64,000 bases of DNA from positions 15,748,001 to 15,812,000 of the forward strand of contig JBANAY010000003.1 in the NCBI GenBank assembly GCA_037952775.1, given 5' to 3'. The first letter of the stretch is position 1. Every line of letters starts with the position of its first letter. A program made the translations under genes and the position numbers. This document shows positions 1-10,705 of the stretch, in pieces. The notes under the pieces are model-generated. The model did no database searches. It had not been told where the DNA came from and saw only the letters and a program-made list of their open reading frames with translations. This DNA comes from Clonostachys chloroleuca (lineage: Eukaryota; Ascomycota; Sordariomycetes; Hypocreales; Bionectriaceae).

Positions 1-551
1 ACTGCATGAATAATGCTACAATCTCTTACATGGTGCTTCGCATTCCAATATGACTTTATTCGGCCCTAGAATGGTAAAGAAGTGCTCATATAAATGAACG
101 GATCGAGCATTCCACCCCGGAAGTGCTATAGATCGCACCAGCGGATAGCATTGCACTGAATTGAAGGCTCAGTTATTTGTAGGTAAAAGTTTCTGCCAGT
201 CCCATTGAGTGCACCAAGTCTTCGCATACGGCCAGTGAAGGGGTTTGGCAGATGAGGGTACATGCCTAACCATATACCCCAACACTGAGAAGCATGAGGC
301 GCTGAGCATGTCCAGATAATGTTGCTCGATGCCTGCATGGCTGCCCTGCGCCTGGTGTGCCTTCAAGGTGTACATATCATTTACTGCCGAAAGCAATCCC
401 TTAAGCATCAATCACTGGCAATAGAAATTGGGCCAAATATAAATCTAACAGAAAGTCAATCTTGCATTGTCGGTAAGTAAATATCAACTAGCTGACATCC
501 GGTTCGTCAAAGGCCAACATCATGTAGCAGGCCACTACAATACCACCCCAT
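1..551. other. Gene-free left edge
   Basis: I see no recognisable gene here. The open frames on the minus strand (about 126-411) are short, overlap one another and resemble nothing I know. The stretch is the 3' flank of the GH18-like gene that ends at 552. Confidence 0.5.
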
Positions 552-1436
552 TTAGGGGAACAGATCTTTCAGGACCTGTCCATATTCAGTGTATGACAGC
601 CCCATCTTCTCGATATCATAGTCATTCCAGTAGCCGCCTCCAGCTAGGCTGCTCTGAGCTTCCCAGCCAGCGAAGCGAGTGCGGGCTTGCGCGGGTGTTG
701 TCCCATAGACTGGCTTCGAGTCATTGGTCACCCAGATGAGAGGGACAATCTTGATACCGAGAGTGCTCTCCCAACTATATGGGTTATTGCCAGCACCACC
801 GTCATAGCATTGCAGGTACACTCTATCAAGTAAATCGCCAACCTGTGACTTGACGCTTGCCCAGAAACTCGCACGAGTGTACGGGACAATTGTAAAATGC
901 AATCCGATCTCCCCAACCATTTTGGCAAACGTAACGGTGCTAGCCAGATCATAAATAGCTTCGTCATTGTTGTTGTAGCCGTCCAGGTTCCACGCCTCTT
1001 TCAGAGCAGCGAGGTTGCGATACAGTCTCGTATCCGACCCAGGACCGGGGCTAGCCATCAGTTCCTTGAGGTGGATAGAATTGCTGGTAATCTCCACTCG
1101 ATTGATGCCCGTTCCTGGTGCTGACTTGAGTGAAAGCACCTTTTGCGCGAGTGCGGTGCCGCCGACATAGGCACCGTTCGAGGCCACGAGCACGTCCGAG
1201 CTTCCTGCGGTGTTGGAGTAGTACATGATATCGCCATTCTCGAGGAACCCGACACCAAACATGAGGACCGTGTTAAAGCCCGATGTCTGAAGGGCCGTGG
1301 TGTCAGACACCATGACATCCTTGAATAGATAAATGGCTCTGATATCCTCCGCTGCGGTCTCATCACGGGCGATGGCAGCGCCGAATGCGCACCCAGCGAA
1401 GGAGAGCAAAACGCTCAGGCAATTTGCGAACTTCAT
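552..1436 (-). CDS. Secreted GH18-like (chitinase-fold) protein, degenerate active site
   Basis: Single-exon gene of 294 residues. I start at the ATG at 1436, not at the upstream in-frame codon, because it opens a classic signal peptide (residues 1 to about 20, hydrophobic core LSVLLSFAGCAFGA). The body contains a run LDGYNNNDE at residues 151-159, at the place and in the form of the GH18 catalytic motif DGxDxDxE. The final Glu is there, but the second and third acidic positions are Asn. A later YLQCYDGGAGNNPYSW stretch fits the barrel strand of such proteins. By family knowledge it would be an extracellular TIM-barrel protein. The Asn substitutions suggest weak or no chitinase activity and perhaps a carbohydrate-binding role. 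A TTATAA element lies about 110 bases upstream of the ATG. The frame is intact. Fold assignment moderate, activity unknown. Confidence 0.6.
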   Translation of the reverse strand: MKFANCLSVLLSFAGCAFGAAIARDETAAEDIRAIYLFKDVMVSDTTALQTSGFNTVLMFGVGFLENGDIMYYSNTAGSSDVLVASNGAYVGGTALAQKVLSLKSAPGTGINRVEITSNSIHLKELMASPGPGSDTRLYRNLAALKEAWNLDGYNNNDEAIYDLASTVTFAKMVGEIGLHFTIVPYTRASFWASVKSQVGDLLDRVYLQCYDGGAGNNPYSWESTLGIKIVPLIWVTNDSKPVYGTTPAQARTRFAGWEAQSSLAGGGYWNDYDIEKMGLSYTEYGQVLKDLFP

Positions 1437-2547
1437 TTTTTCACACAACAAACAAATCAAGCTGGAGATCGGATGTATGTTTCAAAGTATGCGGTCTGAC
1501 TACGAGGTCGAAAGCTGCCCGCTAGGATCGGGCATTGCTACCTTCTTATAAAACTCTCACTTGCCGTGAAGGGAATTAACCGACGGTCGGGCTGTTATGG
1601 CCTGCCCATGCCTTTGCGAGGCAAGTCCCATCATCCATGGATTCAGGAAGAGACTCCAGGGCTTAGCGAGCCAATAACTCCCATCCCCTCACTGATGAAA
1701 TGCAACCTTGCCGGCAGTTGGCTAAAAGTACCCCGGCAGTGGGTCGGTCGTATAGAGACATAAGGTAGCCTCTATATCACTCGAGACATTATAATGACGA
1801 AATTGAGCATCGGGTCTTTCCCGGGCTTGCGTCAAAATGTCACTGTACCAGCCAACGCGACCTTACATGATTTGTTTCGGAAGTATAAAACCCATGAATG
1901 AGGTGACAATCATACCTTCCTATACGAAGCTCGGATTCGAGACTTAGTGGGCTAAGTGTCTTTCCCATACAAATTGATGTATGAAAATGGTTTTTCTCAA
2001 TCTAGTGAGGAGGTTTTGGTCTGCCGGCGGCAATCTAGGCCTCTTTGCTCGCAGATTCGTTTTAATCATGATTCCAGCAATAATGCCGCGTTGTCCCATT
2101 TTCATGCTTAGAGAGAATTATTAATCGGAGAACAACAAACGACCTTCCCTATCGAGGCACCTGTTCCGAATACAGTGTGCAGAAAATGATACTTTATTGT
2201 AAGGATTGATTTCGGTTGGGGTCAAATAGCCAGTTCAAGTTTACGAGCATCCATATCTTACGTATTGCTAAGGAGGAAGCTTATATAGTAACATTGCTAA
2301 AGCAACAATAAGATGAATCAGGTCAAAACGGAGCGGCGACTAGGCAACGCCTCTCATCACATATTCCCTCATCAGCCAAGAGTAGCTAGGAATAGCAGTG
2401 ATAGCACCTAACCACCACGAAGGACCACAAACTATCAACAAAGATCTACCGTCGAGAAGGTAATGGCAAGGGTCTTTTCACCATGCATCATGCTGTGAAC
2501 AAGAGTTGCCCCAATCACAGTCATACCATCTGCTTTATCCGCTTTTC
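1437..2547. other. Intergenic region, no gene recognised
   Basis: This is the 5' flank of the GH18-like gene (A/T-rich TTATAAAA at about 1549-1556 could be its TATA element on the minus strand) and the 3' flank of the HET gene. I found no open frame with recognisable content. Confidence 0.5.
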
Positions 2548-4661
2548 TTAATACCATGGGAGCACCCCAGGAAGGAAAACCTTATCCCCCACAGAAGCCC
2601 CGAGAGGTCCTGTGCCGGCAAGCCCGGATGACAGAAGGTACAGACTCCTCTTCTGCGTGGTTAGCATGTCTATCAGACGAAGGAAGTAGTTGCCAATGTA
2701 GTTGCTGTGTAGAACCTCCTGGAGCAATGCAGTAATCGCCGTTCCTGATCTCTCCTCTGACTCCAAGTTTAAACTTGGCACAGCTTTCATTATAAGATTT
2801 CGTAGCGCACGTAGGCGCATTAAATGACTTCGCTCTTTGCGAAAGTCATATGGCCCCTCCCATGCCGCCAGCCGCGTTGTGCTTTGCACCATGCTGTTGT
2901 CTTCTTTCCATCTTGGTCCTTCCTTTCGCATCAGACCTTCTAGCACAGCGAACGATGTTACTGTTAAGTCATTAGGGTATAAAGGCCGAAAACTTTCATT
3001 GTTTATGTGTGCGAGAAATTGCGCGAGTCGGAACAGTGCCGAGAGCTGCTGGTCTTTCGGACTGCTAGTGGGCATTGTCATGTCTGTGCGGTACTTGATC
3101 GTGCCGATGGATTTCCCCTTCAGTCGGAGTATCGAATTGTTGATAACTTGGATATCTGATAATGGCCTAAGATATGCCGTAGTCTGTGCCATACCAGTTC
3201 GATATTCGGACACAAGCCACTCGCTAGGACCGCTCCCGGTCCAATCTGGGACCCAAGACGGAGCTGATGATATAAATGACCCAGCGTCAAGCAGCATGAT
3301 GAGTGACTGTGGATCCCAACATATTAGGTCTTCCATCAGTATGCGGTACGTGTCAGCTACAGGGCGTGCATAGTCTGGTGTTTGCTGGATAACCTGACAG
3401 ATGTTGAGAACCCCTTGCAGAGAGAAGGATTTATCGTGGGGGTTCGAGCAATCACGGTTCTTCAACGCCCATCGAACCCCGTCGATAACTCTAGCACGGA
3501 TCTCCTCGTCCGTATTCTCTGTTGCAACCCATTTTGGCTCAAGTCCAAGCATAAGCTGCCTCCATAACATGATGAAGTTCGTTGATAGACTGAGAAAGGC
3601 TAAGCTAATGAAAATCCAGGGAACAGACTTTCCAAGCGGACCCAGCATGCGATCAGCATTCTTCCAAAGGGCAGAGTACAGTGCCATGAGACCTGCTCCG
3701 ATTAATGCGCTGGAACATGCGTGAGCGTTCCACAGTGCACGGGTTAACTTGTAGTTAAACTGACTCCATGCTTTGCTTACACCGGTTTGAAAAGAGTCAA
3801 CGTAGCTTCTATCTGAGCGCGGAAAATACAATCCAAGCTCGCTTCGCGGAAAGTTGTACCACAGGTCGCTAAGGGCGCGCCAATAATCCAGAGCATCCTT
3901 GTTTATAGGCTGATATCTCAAGAGATAGCTGTCTGCAGGATCCAAACAGACAGCGCAAGATAAGTCTTCCCAACAAATGTATTCGTTTCCGCAGAAAAAT
4001 ATCATATTTCTTGCCAAAAGAAAGCCTTGGAAAGTCCAGCACCGGAATAACCACTGACTTCATAAATCATATCCAGGTCGACCCTTTCGTCCATAGAGGT
4101 GATAAAGAGAACCTGACTACATAAATAAACGATAACCGTGCTGTCAGTGGTATTCATTCTTGGCCTGGTGTGTAGCATAAGGGAGCGAGGGCCGAACTCA
4201 CAGACCATATCACTCCAAGACACTTGTCGATATTTCGGTAGGGAGTCCACGTTTCCAATGTTGGCGTTTGACCGTAGAATAGATAACGGAAGTCTAGTTG
4301 AGAGCCGAGATTGCTTCTTGAGAAATTTCAGAGCTTGTTCTGACGCTGCGTTCCCATCGCCCAGCCACACATACACACATTCAGCCATGCTGTATATATC
4401 TCTCACCAACGGAATCTGGTGAACTTTTTCCTGGTAATCGTTCTGATTGATACATATCGAGTCAACCCAGACGGACACTCTGCCGCTATGTTTCCTGGTA
4501 TGCCGCAGTCCTTGGTAGCAGTTCTGAGTAAGTTGCAGACTATGGTTTCCAGGTCGACAGATAATGGAGTAGTCCAAGTAAGTCTCATCGCCCCATACAT
4601 ATGATATTGATATGAACGAGGGGTGGTCATCAAGATTAGCTACCCTCAGGCGCCCATTCAA
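2548..4661 (-). CDS. HET-domain (heterokaryon incompatibility) protein, 5' end unresolved
   Basis: Two large exons on the minus strand. The upstream one (about 4661 to 4203) carries the HET signature SISYVWGD, then WVDSICINQND and VYVWLGDG. The downstream one (about 4053 to 2548) resumes with WTFQGFLLARN and FFCGNEYICWEDLS, the third HET block, followed by a long C-terminal region with hydrophobic stretches. HET proteins control allorecognition and programmed cell death on hyphal fusion. A strong GTGAGT donor at 4201 and an acceptor ending GTCAG at 4054 lie at the gap, but their phases do not match perfectly, so the exact junction is uncertain. Residue oddity: WTFQG where the family usually has QE. 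The reading frame upstream of 4661 has no ATG before a stop, so the true start must lie in a further 5' exon or is lost. Possibly a decaying copy. Confidence 0.6.
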
Positions 4662-5089
4662 GGCGCCCGAGAATCCTGAATCATTTGCATCGTCTGTCGG
4701 GACTTAAAGGTCTAACAGGCGTATACAGCGGAAGGCAGGAGGGATTAGAACAGTGGCGTAGAGCGTGCTGTGCGGATTCGTCTATGACGGCTCAGAGCAA
4801 GTGAACAAGATCATGCAAGGTTATGAATTAAGCCTACAAACGCCTGAGGTATTGGAAAATCAACGTGAGTGATATGTAGGATGTAGGATGCAGGATTGAA
4901 GAATTACCAGCCAAAGCTCTCCCCCTACTGTAGATCAATTTGAGCGTGGCTGTGCTATGGATGCCTTGCTTACGAAATACCACAACGAGATATTTCGAGC
5001 AAATTTATCATCCTCTAGAGACGATGTCCGTTTCCATCAATATCATAGAGTGTCTTGACTATCCGTATACCTTCTTCTCTCTGAGTGGT
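4662..5089. other. Spacer between HET gene and hydantoinase remnant
   Basis: It probably contains the missing 5' exon and promoter of the HET gene (minus strand). I could not identify the exon. No other gene is visible. Confidence 0.3.
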
Positions 5090-6034
5090 GGCCTCATCAG
5101 CGACCTGAACGCTCAATCCACTACCAATCTCAATGGCGCGTCTCATCCCGAGCTGCACCAAAGAGTACGGTCTTGCTACGGTCCAGAAAGGCATGGAATG
5201 TATCCGAGCCAATGCTAAGAGGGTCATCCGTAATCCTTTGCGTAAAATTTACAATGATTGTAGTGGTCTGCCCGTCGAAGCTATTAACTACCTGGGAATG
5301 TGTCTCAAGATAAACATCAACCCCAAAAAGGGCTCTGCTGCCTTTAAATTCACCGGCACGACAAACGGGCTACTTGGTAATCCAGATGCTTCCCGTGGCA
5401 TTATGTTGAGTGCCATTCTCTATGTATTACGCTCGCTCGTCAATGAAGACATTCCTCTCAACCAAGGGTGCTGTATCAGTCCGTCGTTTGTTGCCCTATG
5501 TTGAAATAAATACATACCAATCCTCTTTCGTAAGGAGTCCCGGGAGTGGCTTATAGATATGAGGAATAATTTATTCCCTATCTATCACATGCGGATTCAG
5601 GATATCCCTGTGACTCCTCATTATAGTTAATGCTTGCGGCGGACGTGTAATAAGTCTCAGAGGTCGGCAGGCAGAAGTACCTATTAATCATCATGTACTG
5701 GACATTTATTCTAGGTGATTCATCCCGCTCTTTGTTTTATTTTTAGGAAAAACGGCTCATGTTATCCGCTACACTTCGGAATCTGCGGCGTCTCCTCGGG
5801 GTTCTACAGCCATGTGTCGGCTTGGGACTGGCTCAAGGCGCTCAATGGATGGTAGGCAATGTGACCGGTACAACCAGATGGACAATGATCGAGAGTGCCC
5901 TGTGCAGCAGGAAACAATATTGGGAAATCATCAACGAGCTAGTGTTTCTCATCATTTGTGAACTAGATAGTCACCGGGGATGGAAGCATTCATGTGCCCC
6001 CCTGGTCCATGAGTGTCACACGACTGGCCAATAA
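5090..6034 (+). pseudogene. Hydantoinase B / 5-oxoprolinase C-domain remnant
   Basis: Fragments on the plus strand match the HyuB family, which hydrolyses hydantoins or 5-oxoproline in an ATP-dependent complex with HyuA-type subunits. DLNAQSTTNLNG (near 5102) corresponds to the family's DLKAQ-type block. After a frame change near 5135 the frame 5133-5504 gives KEYGLATVQKGM, then KFTGTTNGLLGN and LSAILYVLRSL followed by DIPLNQGC, a nearly continuous HyuB stretch. Beyond 5504 the frame closes. Only weak echoes follow up to about 6034 (YWEII and a His/Cys-rich tail where the family has its YYETI and HMTNTR blocks). The N-terminal half is absent. This is a truncated, frameshifted relic. Its family suggests the neighbourhood once served amide or amino-acid-derived catabolism. 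Confidence 0.6.
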
Positions 6035-6489
6035 AATACAACACGTTATCATTCCCCAACCAAAGGAGAAAGCGATGTCTGCCTGACTAGTGGAAGTTAA
6101 AATGAGCTGGTGGTGGTGGGGGTCGATGGCTGTTTTGGTAAGACATCCACGAGCTGGGCTGGTAGGAATTGGTCGCTCCTATAGCAGCCCAACTCGTCAA
6201 CGGGAATCATTTTTGGAATACTCGAAGGCTATATCCAAACAAGGTGTTTTAACTTCTTGCCAAGTCTCATGATATCTGCCCACTATTTAAAGGCTGGCTT
6301 TGTTATCAATTGAGTCTTGTCTAAGCGCGTGGGAGTTTCAACATCTGTCTCACTCCAAGCCTTTTTTTAATACAAGGTCAGCCTACCCTGAGCCAGGCAG
6401 ATTCTTTTGATTTAATATCAAAGTGGCAAACATTCTTCTCAACTCTCTTTTCTCTTGCGCATTCTTCTCAACTCATCCAGATATTCATC
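6035..6489. other. Upstream region of the 2-hydroxyacid dehydrogenase gene
   Basis: No gene. The last 150 bases are pyrimidine-rich (repeated CTCAACTC/TTCTCTTG-like tracts before the ATG at 6490), as in many fungal core promoters. I see no clear TATA box. Confidence 0.4.
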
Positions 6490-7581
6490 ATGGCAAACAG
6501 GGGAATATCGTATGACCCGGTGGTGCATAGCATTCAAGATTTGAAGGAAGAAGGAAGCAAAAGACTACCAAAGATGTACAAAGGCAAGTACACCTATACT
6601 CAGGAGCGCCTTTTCAATGCAGTTATTTATATTGGGCAATTCAGACTACTATAACGAGGGTGCTATGGATTTAATCATGTAAGGTCCTCTGTGGAATATT
6701 TCTAGGTCTTCTTTGTGCTGATCCTCTTGCGGTAAACGAAGAAGCGTTCAACTACTTCAAGATTCAACCTCGGATTCTTGTCAATGTAGACAATGTCCAC
6801 ATATCGGGCGAGATTTTCGGGTTCAAGACAGCTTTGCCTTTGGCCATGGGCCCCGCGGCGATGCATAAACTTGCACACCCAGACGGCGAGCTTGCAACAT
6901 CTCGGGCCGCCGCCGATCTAGGCGTTTGCATGGGTCTCTCCTCGTATGCTACAGAATCAATCGAGAATGTCGCAGCAGTGGGGAAGGGCAATCCGTATGT
7001 GATGCAGCTTTCTGTGCTGAAAGATCGAAACACGACGCTTCAGATGCTGCAAAGGGCAGAGGGTAAGCCATGCTTCCATTACGAAATCCCTCTAAGGTCA
7101 CCCTACTCATAGCAAGGAATGGGCAATAGCTTGCGGATACAAGGCGGTTTTTTTTTTATCCACTTCGGATACCCCTATGTTGGGAAGGCATCTCAACGAG
7201 TACCGCAACAGCTTCATTCTCCCCGATGACATGACACGGCCTAATCTACTATCTGATGGAAAGAATGAGCTTAATGGGTCCGATAACCGTGGTGTAAATG
7301 GCGAGGAGGTCCTTGGACGTCTCAGCCACGACTACGATGCCTCTTTGGATTGGGCAACGGCCATCCCTTGGTTGCGAAAGCATACGAAACTACAAATTTG
7401 GGTCAAGGGTATCTACAGCGTCGACGATATGCGAGCTGCTATTGAATACGGTGTAGATGGTGTCCTCATCTCCCACCATGGTGGCAGGCAACTGGACGGA
7501 GTTCCCGTCACCATCGATGTTTTGCGACAGTGTGCCCCAGTGCCGGCTGGTGCACTATTGATGCGTGGGACAACGGTATGA
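6490..7581 (+). pseudogene. Truncated FMN-dependent 2-hydroxyacid dehydrogenase (lactate/glycolate oxidase family)
   Basis: Starts at the ATG at 6490. Exons as read: 6490-6583, 6645-6678, then from about 6729 to 7063, and 7130-7581. The first intron uses a GC-AG pair (AAG|GCAAGT donor). The protein shows the family blocks YYNEGAMDL, IQPRILVNVDNV, AMHKLAHPDGELATSR, MGLSSYATES, YVMQ and DWATAIPWLRKHTKLQIW, and the catalytic His-Arg block HHGGRQLDGV. The family oxidises L-2-hydroxyacids such as lactate or glycolate with bound FMN. Two faults are visible. No AG acceptor in a usable phase precedes the third exon (the only AG, at 6694-6695, gives the wrong frame). The protein also stops right after CAPVPAG, so the C-terminal phosphate-binding part (family DGGIRRG and GRP blocks, about 80 residues) is missing. 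Aldehyde dehydrogenase sequence follows at once. Non-functional as it stands. Confidence 0.75.
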
Positions 7582-7633
7582 TTCCTGGACTCCCATCCCA
7601 CATGCCAATGTCAAACATATTAGAAGGTATACA

Positions 7634-8814
7634 GGAAAGTCATATAAAGAAGCAATCGAGGGCGACCTCGTTGAAGCCGTTGCTGTAATTCGCTATTATG
7701 CCGGGTGGGCTGATAAGACTTTCGGTCAGACCATCAGCACTAGTCACCAGAGATTTGCCTATACTATTCGACAACCAATTGGCGTGATTGCTCAGATCAT
7801 CCCTTGGAGCTACCCGCTTTGCATGGCTATTTGGAAGCTAGGACCAGCCCTCGCCTGTGCGAACACTGTTGTTCTCAAGCCTGCAGAGCAAACGCCCCTG
7901 AGCATCGTAGTCCCTGCTGAGCTCATCAAAGAAGCTGGGTTTCCGCCTGGTGTTGTCAACATTGTAAATGGCCCTGGAAGAGAAACCGGGTCTGCCTTGG
8001 CGAATCATTTTTTGATCGATAAGATTGCTTCTACAGGTTCTACTCAAACCGCAGTCAATATCATGAGGGCAGCTGCCAAAACACTGAAGAATATTACGCT
8101 TGAAACAGGCGGTAAATCACCACTTCTTGTGTTTAATGCTGCAGATCTGAAACAGGCTGTCAAGTGGTCTCATTTTGGCATCATGTCAAACCAAGGTCAA
8201 ATATGCACTGCCACCTCACGCATACTGGTTCAAGAGGTAATTTACGACAAATTTGTCAAGTCTTTGTGGAAACTTCCGAGTCTGTCAGCAAAATCGGTTA
8301 CCAATGGTCCAAAGACACCGGTCAGGGTCCTCTTGTATCCAAAGCTCAACATGAGCGCGTCCTTGAATACCTCAGCATTGGAAAGACCGAGGGTGCGGTC
8401 ATTGCAACCGGTGGGCATGCTGTCACAGTCGGCACTGAAGGAAAAGGGTTCTGGGTTGCTCCTACAGTGTTTAACGATGTTAAACCCTCGATGCGTGTTT
8501 TCCAGGAGGAGATATTCGGCCCAGTTGCGGTCATCGCAAAATTCAAGACCGAAGATGAGGCTATCGCATTGGCCAAAAATACAAAATACGGGCTTGGTTC
8601 TGCTCTATTTACAACTGATCTTGAGCGAGCCCACAGAGTTGCTCAGGAGATCGAAGCGGGAATGGTTTGGGTGAATAGCAGTCAAGATTGTGATCCAAGA
8701 GTTCCCTTTGGAGGCGTCAAGCAGAGTGACATTGGCAGAGAACTTGGTGAGGCTGGATTAGAAGCCTATACGTAGATCAAGTCTGTCCATGTAAACACGG
8801 GGAACAAGCTGTAA
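7634..8814 (+). pseudogene. Aldehyde dehydrogenase, 5'-truncated and frameshifted
   Basis: Homology begins abruptly at GKSYKEAIEGDL (7634), which is about residue 105 of a normal 500-residue ALDH, so the first fifth is missing. Visible blocks are RYYAGWADK, IIPWSYPL, KPAEQTPLS, GFPPGVVNIVNG, the general-base Glu in LETGGKSP and the nucleophile Cys in GQICTATSR. Near 8255-8265 the frame changes. The other frame then carries QGPLVSKAQ, GFWVAPTVF, EEIFGPV, KYGLGSALFT and FGGVKQS. A TAG at 8773-8775 stands where family members have Gln (EAYTQ), twelve codons before the natural-looking TAA at 8812-8814. The enzyme would oxidise an aldehyde to the acid with NAD(P)+. The stretch 7545-7633, between the dehydrogenase and this homology, matches neither family. 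Three independent lesions mark it as dead. Confidence 0.8.
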
Positions 8815-9186
8815 AGAGAATTCAAAACTTATTGGTAGTTAAAGAAAAAATCACAAATATCTCCCTTCAATATTGATCCCATACTTTTCCTCGGCATGCT
8901 TATTCCAAGATCAGACGTTGACAAATACGTTAGTCGCACTCAATTTGTATACTCCAAGTGCCCCCTTTTTTTTTCTTGGAGAAGGGGTTTTGAAGTAATG
9001 GCTGTCCTTGCTCTATTTTCACTACGAACGCAATGAGCTTTTTCTGCCAATACTCTTGTTGCTGATGATTATGATACAATGAATAAGACTCAAAGCCAGG
9101 GAACGGGACTGATAGACACCCATGTCTCCATATCACACGACGCCGTGGAAAGTTACCGGAAATAGTAGCTTGCCGTCACCCCTGGA
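8815..9186. other. Spacer after the ALDH relic
   Basis: A/T-rich, with a run of T at about 8967-8974. No gene recognised. Confidence 0.4.
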
Positions 9187-9535
9187 GCGCCCTCCCAAAA
9201 CAGAAGCCTCGATCGAGCTCTCCAGTCTTACCTATTAGGACGCTAGTAGATCACTCGTAAGATGTCTGGAGCGCCCTCTTACAACACAGATAAGGGTGAA
9301 GTCATTGGTACACCTGCTGAAGAACTTGCGGAAGACCCTTGGACTAGACAAGCTTGAGAGCCCTTCTGATTGGATCGTCTCTCTAACTAGAGCGCCCTCT
9401 TAAAACACACAGACAAGGATGGAGTCATATGTGCACCGTTTGAAGAACTTGCAGAAAGCCCCTGGGTTAGACAAGCCTCAGTGCCTTTCTAAATGGATCG
9501 CCCCTCTAGCCGGGGCGCCCTCTATGAACATGTTA
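9187..9535 (+). repeat. Imperfect ~122-bp tandem repeat upstream of the aldolase gene
   Basis: The start motif GCGCCCTC recurs at 9187, 9271, 9392 and 9515. The copies 9271-9391 and 9392-9514 (121 and 123 bases) are clearly related along their length: GAAGAACTTGC, TAGACAAGC and a TGGATCG...TCTA end occur at matching places. The first copy (9187-9270) is shorter and diverged, and the last is cut off after about 20 bases. It lies 260-610 bases upstream of the aldolase ATG. Function unknown. It could be a remnant of a minisatellite or a promoter duplication. Confidence 0.7.
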
Positions 9536-9796
9536 GCCTGGGAGTGCATGAAGCTAGAATACTGGAAATAATCGTTTCGAGTAATAGGCATGGCGAAACT
9601 CATTTTCTGATGTCATATATTAAAGATGCTCTTGTTCAACGTAGACAGTGGCAACTCTTCATATTTTCTAAGCATCTGTTGAATTCCCGGACTTTCCCAG
9701 CTGACACAATCGTGCGAATAAAACCTTCTTCAAAATTTCAAATCACTGTTTTCCCAAGCATAATCAATTATCAAAAATTATTTCCTTGCTCTCACA

Positions 9797-10705
9797 ATGG
9801 CCCCTTCGGTTCTTGCCACCGCTCCTATCACAAATACAAGCATCAAGCCAAAGGAGATCTCGCACACTCGCCACGGCGATGAGCTAAAAAACAAGACTCC
9901 GCTTCAGGCGATGTCTCATGGAGATGTTACTCTTGCAGGCATCCCGAAGCATCCCGACTTTGCCTCTCATCGCCAGTGGCAGCTGGAGCACATGGCTGCT
10001 GCTTTCCGCCACTGGTACCGGGAAGGCTACGTCGAGGGCATGAGCGGACACATCTCAGTCCGTGATTCGGAATTCCCCAACGCGTTCTGGACAAATCCTT
10101 TGGGTCGTCATTTTGGGCTGCTCAAGGTCAGCGACATGATCCTTGTTGATCTGGATGGGGCTGTGATTGGCGGAAACCGATCGGTCCCTCCAAATACTGC
10201 CGGTTTCCTCATTCATGCATCCGTCCATAGAGCTAGACCCGACGCCCATGCTGTGTGCCATTCTCACAGCGTTCATGGAAAGGCATGGTCCGTGTTTGGC
10301 CGCCGCTTGGAGATGTTGACCCAAGACGCGTGCAAGTTCAGAGGAGAAGCCCACAGCGTCTATGACAGCTACGGCGGCGTTGTTCTGGGTAGCGAAGAGG
10401 GTGATCGCATCGCTGCTGCTCTCGGGCCAAAGGGGAAAGGCTGCATCTTGCGAAACCATGGCATACTCACCGTGGGCCAAACTGTGGATGAAGCTGCGTT
10501 TTTGTTCACTTCGATGGAGAGAAGTTGCCAGGTGCAACTGCTGGCTGAAGCCGCCGCTGCAAGTGGAGTTCAAAAGGTTCTGATCACAGAGGAGGAGGCG
10601 AACTTCAACTTTGATGTCGAGAGTGATCCTGAAATATGTTACTGCGAGTTTCAGGTTTACTACGATTTGGAAAATGAGTTGACACACGGAGATTTCAAGA
10701 ATTAA
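9797..10705 (+). CDS. Class II aldolase/adducin-family protein
   Basis: Single exon, 302 residues, from the ATG at 9797 (context CACAATGG). The aldolase II fold is seen from GYVEGMSGHISVRD onward. Zinc-site histidines are His155 and His157 in AVCHSHSVHG and His221 in LRNHGILTVG, the usual HxH plus later His arrangement. LLKVSDMILVD, preceding the metal site, is also typical. The family cleaves or epimerises small sugar phosphates or related hydroxy acids. Many fungal members of this length are uncharacterised, so the substrate is unknown. The N-terminal 60 residues are low-similarity and lack a clear targeting signal. The gene is intact, in contrast with its left neighbours (dehydrogenase, ALDH) and its right neighbour (permease), so it may still be used or may have been lost later than they were. 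Confidence 0.85.
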   Translation: MAPSVLATAPITNTSIKPKEISHTRHGDELKNKTPLQAMSHGDVTLAGIPKHPDFASHRQWQLEHMAAAFRHWYREGYVEGMSGHISVRDSEFPNAFWTNPLGRHFGLLKVSDMILVDLDGAVIGGNRSVPPNTAGFLIHASVHRARPDAHAVCHSHSVHGKAWSVFGRRLEMLTQDACKFRGEAHSVYDSYGGVVLGSEEGDRIAAALGPKGKGCILRNHGILTVGQTVDEAAFLFTSMERSCQVQLLAEAAAASGVQKVLITEEEANFNFDVESDPEICYCEFQVYYDLENELTHGDFKN

